A stretch of 64,000 bases of DNA, taken from contig NW_007360622.1 of the NCBI RefSeq assembly GCF_000192795.1, positions 32,098 through 96,097 of the forward strand, read 5' to 3'. The translations under genes and the position numbers were made by a program. The stretch's first letter is position 1; the number at the start of each line of letters is the position of its first letter. Positions 1 through 8,404 of this stretch are shown piece after piece. The stretch comes from Vavraia culicis subsp. floridensis (lineage: Eukaryota; Microsporidia; Pleistophoridae). A model generated the notes under the pieces. The model was given only the letters and a program-made list of their open reading frames with translations. It made no database searches and was not told the origin of the DNA.

Positions 1-154
1 ATTAAAACGAACTGCATACGTCTTACGCCCGTAATAGATTCTCTATAAATAATAAAAAGATTGCAACACTAATTATGCCTCACTCCATTAGATTTGAGGC
101 GAATGTTCGTACTTGTGCACACTTTTTGGTTGTACGTAACCGCAGCCCTTTCTT

Positions 155-472
155 ATGGGCAAAGCGAAGAACAAGAAAAGAGATGAAATACTTCCCATTC
201 TGCAGCACATTTATAACACGTCACTTATTCTCATACATTCTCCAAACCTTTCGATCAGGCAGACCAGAAAGTTAAAGATGCTGTGCAACCGCAAACAGAT
301 AAGGATGTGTAGGGAGGTAAAAAGAAGCATGTGCAAGCGATGTTCGTTTTTGATGGTACCGGGCGTAAGCTGTGATAGTGAAATGTATGTGTCGAAGGGC
401 TATCGGATCAAAATGGTTTGCTGGCACTGTGGCAATGTTAATGATTATTTCGTGGGAAAGGAGGAGAGGTAA
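155..472 (+). CDS. RPR2: RNase P/MRP zinc-ribbon subunit, Rpr2/Rpp21 family
   Basis: A 105-residue basic protein with a C-terminal zinc ribbon: Cys60-x2-Cys63 and Cys89-x2-Cys92, preceded by a basic helical N-terminus. This is the layout of Rpr2/Rpp21/Snm1, the protein subunit of RNase P (tRNA 5' processing) or RNase MRP (rRNA processing) in the nucleus. The length is usual for the family. The ATG lies seven bases after a CCC, the start signal common in this window. An overlapping frame starting at 75 has no family features. RPR2 (RNase P) and SNM1 (RNase MRP) cannot be separated by eye. Confidence 0.75.
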   Translation: MGKAKNKKRDEILPILQHIYNTSLILIHSPNLSIRQTRKLKMLCNRKQIRMCREVKRSMCKRCSFLMVPGVSCDSEMYVSKGYRIKMVCWHCGNVNDYFVGKEER

Positions 473-1012
473 AGGAAGAGACAATATAGTAAAATATATG
501 AACTGATAGCTCGTAAAAATATATGAATGGATGCTGTGGTAACAGAATTAGGCTTCAATATTGCTTACGCTTACAGATACGCAGTTTTCATAACTTGGTA
601 TTTACTAATTAATATGAGATCTAATATTTTTGTGTTTGTGACACATGCACCGATACAAGGCATTTCTTTTCCTCAGATGTGACGAACCACGGAACAACAT
701 GGCTAAGGATGCCTTGTACAGAACAAATGTTATCCAAAAAAATATTACTTTCTTTAGAACAAATGTGGTACGCTTTCGGGGATACTTAACGGTAGCTCGC
801 AACACAGCGACCAGCTAAGAATGATCAAACAAACTATTTGTTACCTAAGAAGAAGTGTGCAGGTATGATGGCACGTAGCGTTCTAGCACGGCCGTTTTGA
901 ATGGTCTTAAAAAGGTAAAATTTAACTATTTTTTTGTACGAGAGTATCACCAGCCTTTTAACTAAGTTAGCTCATTCCACATTTATCAATGAAAAGCATC
1001 GACATCCGCAAT
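473..1012. other. Spacer between convergent RPR2 and RCL1
   Basis: No supported gene. A 66-codon frame on the minus strand (605-805) starts only at GTG and has no recognisable features. Confidence 0.5.
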
Positions 1013-2113
1013 TTATTGCCAAACATTACAGTAATCAACACCCATTACGTTAACAACTCCATCCTTCTCCAGCACTTCAACTGGATAAAAAGTTTTAACC
1101 AGGTTCGCAATCGAGTCAAATCCGTGTATTTTGGCCTGTGATACACCAGTTGCTAAACTCATGCACACAAATATAAGATCTGTTAGCTTGCCGTCGAACA
1201 CATCATCAGATATTATACGTTCAAAAATATATTTCATCATTTCTTCGCACCATTTTTCGCTATGATCAATCTCGTACGTCTCGTAATAAAAATACTTGCA
1301 GTACATCATGACTTGTAGACCAACCGTTTCACTGTCCTTATTTCTATCAATATCTATCCGTGCATCCGGTATGTTCTCCTTAACCTGCGATCTAATGCTT
1401 TTAGGCAAAAAATCGCTCAGATGCGATGCGACAATAAGCGTATTTATTCTTTTACGACCCGTGTCCGTCTGCTTTACACTCTTCAATCTTTCCAATGCTT
1501 GCTCGTTGACTAGTTCTAACCTACCTCTTGAACTGTTAAACCCTCTCTTAAGAATCTTGTGCTTTATTTCAGCTCCAAATAATTTCATCACATCCAGTTT
1601 TATCGGCAATGAGTCGATGCTTCTGTCAAAGTTCTCGCATTTCTTCGCTAAATCTTCATCAAAACCTACCTCTGGTACAGTAGTTCGCACATTCTTCACA
1701 CTACTACTGTTTCGGCACGTTTTTCGGTTTAATTGTTTTCCATCTATTGCTTCCTTGTGCTTAGTTCCTTCCTTTTTCCTTCCATCGCACTTTTTATCCG
1801 TTTCTGTCTCCGTTTCCTCACCAACCAAGCTCTTTGAGCAAAGATTTGTTGTTCCTCTCAGAACAATTTTTATTTTCAGGAACGGAAGAACAACAAGCAG
1901 CGCATTTACATAGCACGAAATAGGATACGCCAGATCGTACTCTATCACCAAGTTTTGCAGAAGTATCTTTGGATGAAAGACATCTCCTACAAGCATCGAT
2001 CCCGGTGACATTTTACTAATTAAGCCGATAAAATCCAAGTCAATGTCTGTTATTCCACGTAACTGCGCACTTTTCTGTGAAAGAAGCGATAAAACCACCC
2101 GATATTGATTCAT
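1013..2113 (-). CDS. RCL1: RNA 3'-phosphate cyclase-like protein Rcl1
   Basis: 366 residues. The N-terminus (YRVVLSLLSQKSAQLRGI) matches the Rcl1/RtcA first strand-helix unit. Residues about 60-85 resemble the PVGYF..P...L.PF segment followed by KI.LRGTT. The central FGAEIKHKILKRGF segment corresponds to the ..LKRG.PP.GGG.. stretch of the family. In yeast Rcl1 partners Bms1 in the U3 small-subunit processome and is needed for 18S rRNA maturation; it has no cyclase activity. A charged low-complexity insert (about residues 95-145) is lineage-specific. CCC lies just upstream of the ATG. The assignment rests on motif order, because identity is low. Confidence 0.7.
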   Translation of the reverse strand: MNQYRVVLSLLSQKSAQLRGITDIDLDFIGLISKMSPGSMLVGDVFHPKILLQNLVIEYDLAYPISCYVNALLVVLPFLKIKIVLRGTTNLCSKSLVGEETETETDKKCDGRKKEGTKHKEAIDGKQLNRKTCRNSSSVKNVRTTVPEVGFDEDLAKKCENFDRSIDSLPIKLDVMKLFGAEIKHKILKRGFNSSRGRLELVNEQALERLKSVKQTDTGRKRINTLIVASHLSDFLPKSIRSQVKENIPDARIDIDRNKDSETVGLQVMMYCKYFYYETYEIDHSEKWCEEMMKYIFERIISDDVFDGKLTDLIFVCMSLATGVSQAKIHGFDSIANLVKTFYPVEVLEKDGVVNVMGVDYCNVWQ

Positions 2114-2435
2114 GGCCTGAGGGCTTAAAAACGCGAATTAAAATTAGCAAGCCGGGAATCAACGGTATTCCAGTCCTAGCTTGTTGATCAAATGCTTTCT
2201 TTCTAATTAAATTTATTTGACGTATTGTAATCGATTAGAACGTTTTCAGCGCAGAGTGGCCATACCAATGAAAAGTAAGCACAGCTATTCGAACATATTT
2301 ACAGTTTTTTAGGTTTACAAGCACAAAAATATTACTGGAGATTGTATTAAAATTCTTTCCGCTAGTTTACCACACAAGCTCACACTTTCTACATCACGCA
2401 CTCGTAATTAGCACTGTTATACAAATCTGTTCTTC

Positions 2436-2612
2436 ATGAACTGCGGTTCGTGTCGCAAAAAACTGGGATTAAAGATAACATCAAGAATTATCGACATTCG
2501 CACAATGTATGACGGCTTATCTCTCATTTTTTCAGATTCTTCCTCATCAACCTATGAAATGAATAGCCGAATAATTCTCGGGAAAGAATACAGGCAATGT
2601 AAGAGTCATTAA
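2436..2612 (+). CDS. Possible small Cys-containing protein
   Basis: A 58-codon ATG frame that begins with a Cys-x2-Cys pair and the run KKLGL, reminiscent of the first half of an AN1-type zinc finger. No second metal-binding pair follows, although there is a further Cys near the end. There is no CCC motif before the ATG. It could be a fragment or chance; nothing more can be assigned. Confidence 0.25.
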   Translation: MNCGSCRKKLGLKITSRIIDIRTMYDGLSLIFSDSSSSTYEMNSRIILGKEYRQCKSH

Positions 2613-2824
2613 CGGAAACTGAAAAAAAATTGGTAGACAATTTTGAAAGGAAAGTGATACCAAATTGATATTTTTATAGGCATTGCAGGTACGAAAACAA
2701 ATGAACGCACTCTGTAGGGTTAGATCAGGTCTGTCAAGGGCAAGAATGTAGATCAAACGGCAATTTCGATATCACTAAATTTATTTATTAGTTCGATTAC
2801 ATCCACCGCGCTACGTTACAATTT

Positions 2825-2847
2825 GAAATTTAAACGCTGTACCCCTC
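2825..2847 (+). promoter_or_regulatory. AAATTT + CCC start element of TAF5
   Basis: AAATTT is followed about ten bases later by CCCC, with the ATG three bases beyond that. The same two-part arrangement precedes many other genes here. Confidence 0.5.
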
Positions 2848-4428
2848 ATGGCAGCCGACCAAGGATACGCTAAGCTCAAAGCATGGATAGAAGACAGTCT
2901 GGATCAATTCAGAAATGATCTGATGAACCTTCTTTATCCACTTTTCATCCACATATACCTGGACCTGCTCTTTGCCAACGACATCAAGGGGGCCAAAGAC
3001 TTTTTCAACGCTAACAAGGATGATTTCCACAACCAGGAAATACAAGTGCTGGAGAGCATATGCACGCCACAGCATCTCAACGAAAACCCATTGGTAAGTG
3101 CCTATCGAACGAACAAATACAGCATCTCGATGGGAAAGTACGCCTTCGATCTTTTCATCAATTTCTTGGAGAGAAATCAAATGACACAAATTTTAGTACT
3201 CGTTAACCAGTACTTGAACATAAAGGTGCACCAGGGTATAAAAAAAAATGAAGAGATTGAGGGACTAACCGAGAAAATCAACAAAAACATAATGATTGAG
3301 ACGAATTTATACAGTTCGTACACCGAAGAGGCTATACTTAAGGATGAGCAGTACCGGTATGATCATTTGGAATCGTTTGTTCTGGGACTAAAGAACAGGA
3401 ACCGGGAGAAAGAGAAAGTCATGCCCTCGTCATCGTTCATCAAACAAGAAATCGAGAACTTGAAAGATCTCTGCAAGCGGGTCACTCTGAACAAGAACAA
3501 TCTTCCATCTGTTTGTTGCTACACGGTCAACAATACGTTTGAGAGGGTATGCTGTGCAGAGATAAGCAAGGACCTCAAACTGCTCGCACTGGGCTACAGC
3601 GACTCAATTCTTGAGATCCATGCGCTCGAAGGTACGCTCAAAAAACTGAAGAACACTGCTGACCTGATGAAGCTGAAAAACTTGGAGGAGGATCTTCATG
3701 AAGACATCGGAAAAACCATCAGGTTAATCGGGCACACTACGTGTGTGTTGAACGTAAAGTTCTTTAATTCGAAGAAATATGTGCTATCGTGCGATATGGA
3801 CCGGGTTTATCTGTGGTCTCTGGATCTGTTTTGCCTGATCAGCACGTACAAGGCGTGTGCATTTCCTATCTGGTCACTCGCCATTTCCAACGACGATTTA
3901 ATGTTCTGTTCGGGTGGTGCTGACCGAACAGTCAGTCTATTTAATATTGACAGTCTCTCGCCCGAGCGTCTTTTCACTTCGGCGCTGAGCGACGTGTCCT
4001 CGCTTATATTCCATCCCAATTCTCAATACGTCATCTTTGGCTCGTGTGACCACCGTATACGAATGCATGAGATAGAGTCTGCCGAGCTGGTGCGTGTTTT
4101 TATAGGACATACTGATACAATCACCGCTCTGGCAGTGTCACCCGATGGCAAGCTTCTCCTGTCCGGATCAAAGGATAAGACAGTCATTCTGTGGGATATA
4201 ATGACGTCCAAAAAGATAAACGTGTTCAGAGGGCACACCAAAACGGTTTACTCTGTCTCTTTCTGCTATTTTGGGAATGTATTCGTATCATGTGGAGCTG
4301 ATTTATCTCTTAGAGTGTGGGATTTCAAGAACGTGCTAGCCGTGTACCACACCAAGAATACTCCTTTGATAGATGCCAAATTCGGTTTCAGAAACATTGT
4401 TAGCTGTGTAGGTCCGTTCCAAGGATAA
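2848..4428 (+). CDS. TAF5: TFIID subunit TAF5 (WD40 protein)
   Basis: 526 residues. The N-terminal half (about 1-130) is the helical TAF5 NTD2 fold, with the family's pattern of helices around LYPLFIHIYLDLL and a region rich in F/Y helices. After a linker, the C-terminal half (about 220-520) is a WD40 propeller. Repeats open with GHTTCVLNVKF, GHTDTITALAVSPDGK and GHTKTVYSVSF and close with VYLWSL, VILWDI and LRVWDF. TAF5 scaffolds TFIID (and SAGA in yeast) in RNA polymerase II initiation. It is shorter than yeast TAF5 (about 800 residues), as expected in a reduced genome. It is divergent to RCL1 and convergent with the proteasome gene. Confidence 0.85.
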   Translation: MAADQGYAKLKAWIEDSLDQFRNDLMNLLYPLFIHIYLDLLFANDIKGAKDFFNANKDDFHNQEIQVLESICTPQHLNENPLVSAYRTNKYSISMGKYAFDLFINFLERNQMTQILVLVNQYLNIKVHQGIKKNEEIEGLTEKINKNIMIETNLYSSYTEEAILKDEQYRYDHLESFVLGLKNRNREKEKVMPSSSFIKQEIENLKDLCKRVTLNKNNLPSVCCYTVNNTFERVCCAEISKDLKLLALGYSDSILEIHALEGTLKKLKNTADLMKLKNLEEDLHEDIGKTIRLIGHTTCVLNVKFFNSKKYVLSCDMDRVYLWSLDLFCLISTYKACAFPIWSLAISNDDLMFCSGGADRTVSLFNIDSLSPERLFTSALSDVSSLIFHPNSQYVIFGSCDHRIRMHEIESAELVRVFIGHTDTITALAVSPDGKLLLSGSKDKTVILWDIMTSKKINVFRGHTKTVYSVSFCYFGNVFVSCGADLSLRVWDFKNVLAVYHTKNTPLIDAKFGFRNIVSCVGPFQG

Positions 4429-5247
4429 ATAAAGGTAAATCTTTTATTTAAGTATGATAGTGCCATACCCGCCACTAGAACAGGGTTACCATGGCTCGTG
4501 TCCCTTTTTCCCCATCGCTCTTCTAATCACAAGCAGTTTTCCTGTTTTAAGTACGTAATATTTATGGAATACCAACCATTCCTGCCTCCTTACAACCAAT
4601 AAGTGGAAAATCGAGCAGTTATGCTGCCTTCCCTCTTTTGTTGACAAATCTGCTGATAGTATCACAGATTGAGTGATCTGTAGCTGTTTATCCAGTTGAG
4701 AATGCGATTGATAGTGCACTGTAAAACGAATAGGACCATTTCTTCGTTAAAAGCGTTTTATTTATCTCTCCGTATCACCACACCTAAACATCACACTTTC
4801 CTGGTTGATACCACCTTTTTAGCTACAATGTGCCATTACGTTATTCTTAAATTTTGCAGTGTTCAAGTTTACTTTTTTTGTTTTTCTATCTTTTTGGGCG
4901 CTACAACGGACTTACACCGACGAGCTCAATATTTTTTATTCACACGACCAATTCTTTTGCTTGGCATGGTGCTATTTTAAAAATTGTTTGCTTTTTTTCC
5001 CAATTAATTCACCCACAAATCATCTAGAACAAAAATACTTGCCCAGCGCTACCATAAAACCAAAATAAAAAAAGTGCTCAATTCTTAGACCAGCAAAATA
5101 CCCGTGTTTGACGATGTCCTACGGTGTCTTTTGATCTATTGTTCACGGTACTGCCACTCTAACATTGAACAGGTCGCTTTGTACCAGCATTAAACAAAAC
5201 AAACCGCAGATAATGGCCTTTATTTCAGTCATAAACCGTTTATTCCA
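4429..5247. other. Convergent spacer between TAF5 and proteasome beta-6
   Basis: AT-rich. AATAAA-like signals overlap the 3' ends of both genes. Open frames of 70-94 codons on both strands lack CCC motifs and family features, so I see no supported gene. Confidence 0.5.
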
Positions 5248-5976
5248 TCAGTCCTTCCTCAAATCCACCAATTCTTCAGTCATACCATCCTTTTTATACA
5301 CAACTATTTGCAGATAATCGCCTGTATTCACATCTCTTTCAGCTGCTGCAAAAAATGCCTTCTTAGTCAGTTCCACACTCTCCTCTACGCTTAAGCTCTG
5401 ATATGACACGTTTTCCTGGTTGTGCTTCATGATCGTCGAGTCCAACAGCGGTTGTATCATGGGTGATGCGCTGCCATAGCATCTACACATTGTCTGTTCG
5501 TACGAGCCGATTGGATCAAACGAATACAACACGGGATCCCCTGTCTCATCCTTTCCAATTAAAACACAAAAGACATAGTAGATAAGGCCTCTCCTGCGAC
5601 TGTAAAGAATGTTCAGCAGCTTATGGGCCAGTGCGCGGATGCTTATCCTTCTTTCAATCTCGTTCTCATACTTTTCAACTTCGTACCTGAGACGAAAATA
5701 CACCTCGTTTAAATCGGCGTAGAACCCCGTGCCAGAAAAAACAAATCCATCAAATTCAAAAATTTTGGTCATTTTGCGCGAATTGATGCCCATTACTGAC
5801 GAATGCCGTGTGTCAGCAGCGATCATCACGTAATCCTGTTGTTTAAAGGCCAGAACTGTACCGCTATTGTTAGCATATAAGTCATCGGCATTCAGATGCT
5901 TCTTCGGCTGTCCGTTCACAGCATCATATATTTTGAAGGGACCATTCATCGCTGCAAACTCTTCTTCACAAAACAT
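5248..5976 (-). CDS. PRE7: 20S proteasome beta-6 subunit (PRE7/PSMB1 type)
   Basis: 242 residues. It has the proteasome beta fold signature from NNSGTVLAFKQQDYVMIAAD onward and the beta-6-specific segments LYSRRR, SFDPIGSYE, YGSASPMIQPLLD and the end motif AAERDVNTGD...LRKD. Beta-6 is a structural subunit of the 20S core without a catalytic Thr, and none is seen here. An unprocessed leader of about 40 residues precedes the core. CCCC and two AAATTT boxes lie immediately upstream of the ATG on the minus strand. Confidence 0.92.
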   Translation of the reverse strand: MFCEEEFAAMNGPFKIYDAVNGQPKKHLNADDLYANNSGTVLAFKQQDYVMIAADTRHSSVMGINSRKMTKIFEFDGFVFSGTGFYADLNEVYFRLRYEVEKYENEIERRISIRALAHKLLNILYSRRRGLIYYVFCVLIGKDETGDPVLYSFDPIGSYEQTMCRCYGSASPMIQPLLDSTIMKHNQENVSYQSLSVEESVELTKKAFFAAAERDVNTGDYLQIVVYKKDGMTEELVDLRKD

Positions 5977-6012
5977 TGAGGGGTTGCTGAAATTTGCAAA
6001 AATTTAACAGTG
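5977..6012 (-). promoter_or_regulatory. Double AAATTT + CCCC element of PRE7
   Basis: Read on the minus strand, AAATTTTTGCAAATTTC is followed by CCCC a few bases before the ATG. This is a clear example of the window-wide start element. Confidence 0.5.
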
Positions 6013-6111
6013 CAATGATACGAACATGGGAAAATAGAGTAAACTAATATTCGAGTAAAGTTTTTATGTTTATTGTTTTGAATGGAGTCTAACAGCAGAG
6101 AGATTGATTTT

Positions 6112-6347
6112 CTTGTTCAGAGGGATTCTAAGTTCAAACCATGCTTGAAGGACAAACCTGTGGAAATGTGCAGGGCACAGGTTTGTCTTTCAGAGATGCA
6201 CTAGTAGAGCATTCAAAAAAATAAAAAATGTTATCTGGCGGTGTTAGAGGAGAGAAGTTGCATCCATAAAAGGTGTGAGACCCTTAACATCATCAGATGG
6301 CATTACATGATCCTTGTAGGATCTACGTCTGCTAGTGTGCCTTGGGT
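6112..6347 (+). repeat. Diverged dispersed repeat, copy A
   Basis: By eye this aligns collinearly with 34538-34783. Anchors in order: AGTTCAAACCATGCTTGA / AGTTGAATCTCGCTTGA; GGAAATGTGCAG / AGAAATGTGTAG; GATGCACTAGTAGA / GATGCACTGGTAGA; AATAAAAAATG / AATGAAAAATG; GGTGTGAGACCCTTA / GGTGTGAAGCCCTTA; ACATGATCC / ACATGATTT; AGGATCT / AGGATGT. Small indels separate the blocks. Both copies are intergenic. The A copy contains GTTCAAACC, which fits the RNA polymerase III B-box pattern GWTCRANNC; copy B does not keep it. Confidence 0.6.
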
Positions 6348-6364
6348 TATAAAAGAAAATGCGC

Positions 6365-6400
6365 TACCGTGTGCAGAAAGACCCCTTTAGGGTCGCGGTA
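6365..6400 (+). repeat. Two-tier inverted repeat (hairpin)
   Basis: Inner arms GACCC (6380-6384) and GGGTC (6390-6394) enclose a five-base loop. Outer arms TACCG (6365-6369) and CGGTA (6396-6400) extend the structure around an asymmetric bulge. It lies about 20 bases after repeat copy A. Confidence 0.4.
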
Positions 6401-6847
6401 TGAGATAATTCTCTGAGCAGGCATGTTCTGGAAAAGGGTAAAGCCCTGCATCGATCAGAATAGCGAATATTACTCTGAAATTGTTGTTATAAGGTTTTTG
6501 CATCGCATATGGCAAGGAACGTTATTTCTTGTATTTGTCTCCTTAAACATCAGCAATATCCAGACAAATACACTTTCTGCCATTTTATACGCCTACTTCA
6601 TTGATGGCGTGTTTTTTCACAGGAATCAAAAATTAATTCAGTTGTGAAAACCGTTTATCCTGTGTACATGGAATATCATATTAATGTGGCAAAGCATTTG
6701 TTCATGGTGTACCTTTATTTGATGAACTTATGGCAACTAACCTATCACAGCCTTCAATAAGCAATAAAAAAGGCTATTGGACACGGGCCAATCTATGGCA
6801 GGATATTGGGTGTTAATTCATACAATAATAGACTGACAAAAGGGGAA

Positions 6848-7675
6848 ATGTACAAAGAATGGGAAGAGCGTGTAGAGACCATAGGAATACAACCAATTAG
6901 AGATATGACCTTGGTATCAGCGGTTTCGCTCACGATTATTTTCATTAGACACATCGTGAGGAAGAAGTTCGGTCGACTTCTTATGAAAATATTGAACCAA
7001 AGCAAAGACGAGAAGGAAAAGTGCCGAAAAAAGTTTGAGGGATCGCTATACCGCTTTGTCTACTATGCATACTCGCTTTCATTCGAAATATTCGCGTTAC
7101 GTAACCAGAGCTGGATATTCTCTCCTGTCCAATACACCTTTAATTGGCCTAATAACAATGTGCCGCTTGTATTCAGGCTGCACCACCTCGTTCAGCTGTG
7201 TTATTATCTGACTAGCACGTGTTTTCTGTTCGTAGAACCCAAGTTGAAGGATTTTTATCAGATGCTGATTCACCACATAATAACAATCACACTGATTTCA
7301 TCCGGCTACTACTACAACCTGGTACGGTACGGTATTATGGTGATGATAATACATGATTCGGCGGATCCTTTTCTTGAATTTGCGAAATTGAACGTATATT
7401 CCAAGAATATGCTCATAGCCAACATTATTTTTGTGATTTTTGCGGTAATCTTTATGGTTCAGCGACTCTTAATCTTTCCTGGGATCATCATAATACCATC
7501 CATGTACTTCTCATTTTGCTATGGCAGAATGGTTCTAACCGTGTTATCAAGCATTCTTGCAATGCTTTTCTGTGTCAACCTAGTTTGGGCCTATTATATT
7601 CTGAAAATGGCAGCAGACTTAGTAAAGAAGAAACAGGTAAGTGGTGATATAAGAGAAACTAGCAAGAACGAATAG
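6848..7675 (+). CDS. LAG1: Ceramide synthase, LAG1/LAC1 (TLC domain)
   Basis: 275 residues, polytopic. It carries the Lag1 motif: HHIITITL followed by SSGYYYNLVRYG, then IIHDSADPFLEFAKL. The adjacent His pair and the HD pair are the residues needed for acyl-CoA-dependent N-acylation of sphingoid bases in the ER. A membrane segment (about residues 20-40) precedes the TLC domain, and several more span the rest. It is shorter than yeast LAG1/LAC1 (about 410) through loss of N-terminal sequence. The ATG follows GGGG by two bases; the frame is open upstream but only with a TTG. Confidence 0.88.
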   Translation: MYKEWEERVETIGIQPIRDMTLVSAVSLTIIFIRHIVRKKFGRLLMKILNQSKDEKEKCRKKFEGSLYRFVYYAYSLSFEIFALRNQSWIFSPVQYTFNWPNNNVPLVFRLHHLVQLCYYLTSTCFLFVEPKLKDFYQMLIHHIITITLISSGYYYNLVRYGIMVMIIHDSADPFLEFAKLNVYSKNMLIANIIFVIFAVIFMVQRLLIFPGIIIIPSMYFSFCYGRMVLTVLSSILAMLFCVNLVWAYYILKMAADLVKKKQVSGDIRETSKNE

Positions 7676-8404
7676 ATCATTCAGAAGATTAAATTTAATT
7701 TATAAGTTTAATTCGTGTATGTATCCTTAATATCGATAATTTAGCACTGTATTGTTTCTGAGCACCCCAGGAGAAAGGTGTTATTATGATACCAGCACAT
7801 TTGCGGTAGAGCCACTGTTCAATTCAGGCACAATTACCGAATTAATCTTCTAAGTAAATTTAGCATTTCTACCAGATATAACATAAAGTAATGAGTGTTT
7901 CGTAATTTATACTTTAATATAACCTTAATCACCTATACACGGTTAAGTGCTGTCCTACATTTTAATACTAGTACGTATATGATGTCGCTCAATGCTAAGA
8001 AATTGCCTGAGCCTCAACAACGTGTTGTGTACAGTGCATGGTTATTTATACTCTGCACATATTTACTTTAGTTTGCAGCTGCGATCTATCCCACGTATGT
8101 AAGTGTATTTGGCAATTTAACATGATAATTGTTAAATAAGTGGACATAAAACAAGTTTACATCGATTCGTGGGCCGATAATAAATTTGTTGGCCATGTGA
8201 AACTCATTCAAATGGTGTTGCTAAATGTAAGCATATCCTGGTGGTACAAATACTGGTAATAAATATTTAATGGGATAACTACGATGTATAAACCGGTACA
8301 GGCACCTTTGTGTCCGTTTTGCAGCGACTATTATGAGCTATATCTGCAATTAACCACGCTTCGAAAGCAAATTTGTAAATTTGTAAAATTTGGGCCACCC
8401 TAAA
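7676..8404. other. Spacer between LAG1 and the NUP155-like gene
   Basis: Contains the nucleoporin promoter at its end. No supported gene. A 39-codon ATG frame at 8284-8403 runs straight through the AAATTT boxes and is not called. Confidence 0.5.
8369..8404 (+). promoter_or_regulatory. Triple AAATTT + CCC start element
   Basis: Three AAATTT boxes (8369, 8377, 8386) spaced eight to nine bases apart are followed by CCC and then the ATG at 8405. It is the most elaborate copy of the start element in this window. Confidence 0.5.

Larger units (their letters stand above)
2114..2847. other. Divergent spacer between RCL1 and TAF5
   Basis: This holds both promoters. The TAF5 side has AAATTT and CCC just before the ATG. 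A 58-codon ATG frame at 2436-2612 is listed separately. The rest looks non-coding. Confidence 0.5.
5977..6847. other. Divergent spacer PRE7-LAG1 carrying repeat copy A
   Basis: Besides the two promoters it holds the diverged repeat (6112-6347) and a two-tier inverted repeat (6365-6400). A 40-codon ATG frame (6082-6204) lies inside the repeat, and a 74-codon ATG frame follows at 6423-6647. Neither has a CCC motif or recognisable features, so neither is called. Confidence 0.5.

Noticed and set aside
6423..6647. 74-codon ATG frame between PRE7 and LAG1
   Set aside because: No CCC/GGG start motif, no recognisable features, composition close to the surrounding spacer.
8284..8403. 39-codon ATG frame with CPFC ahead of the nucleoporin gene
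   Set aside because: Its second half is made of the three AAATTT promoter boxes and the CCC motif, so it is better explained as promoter.
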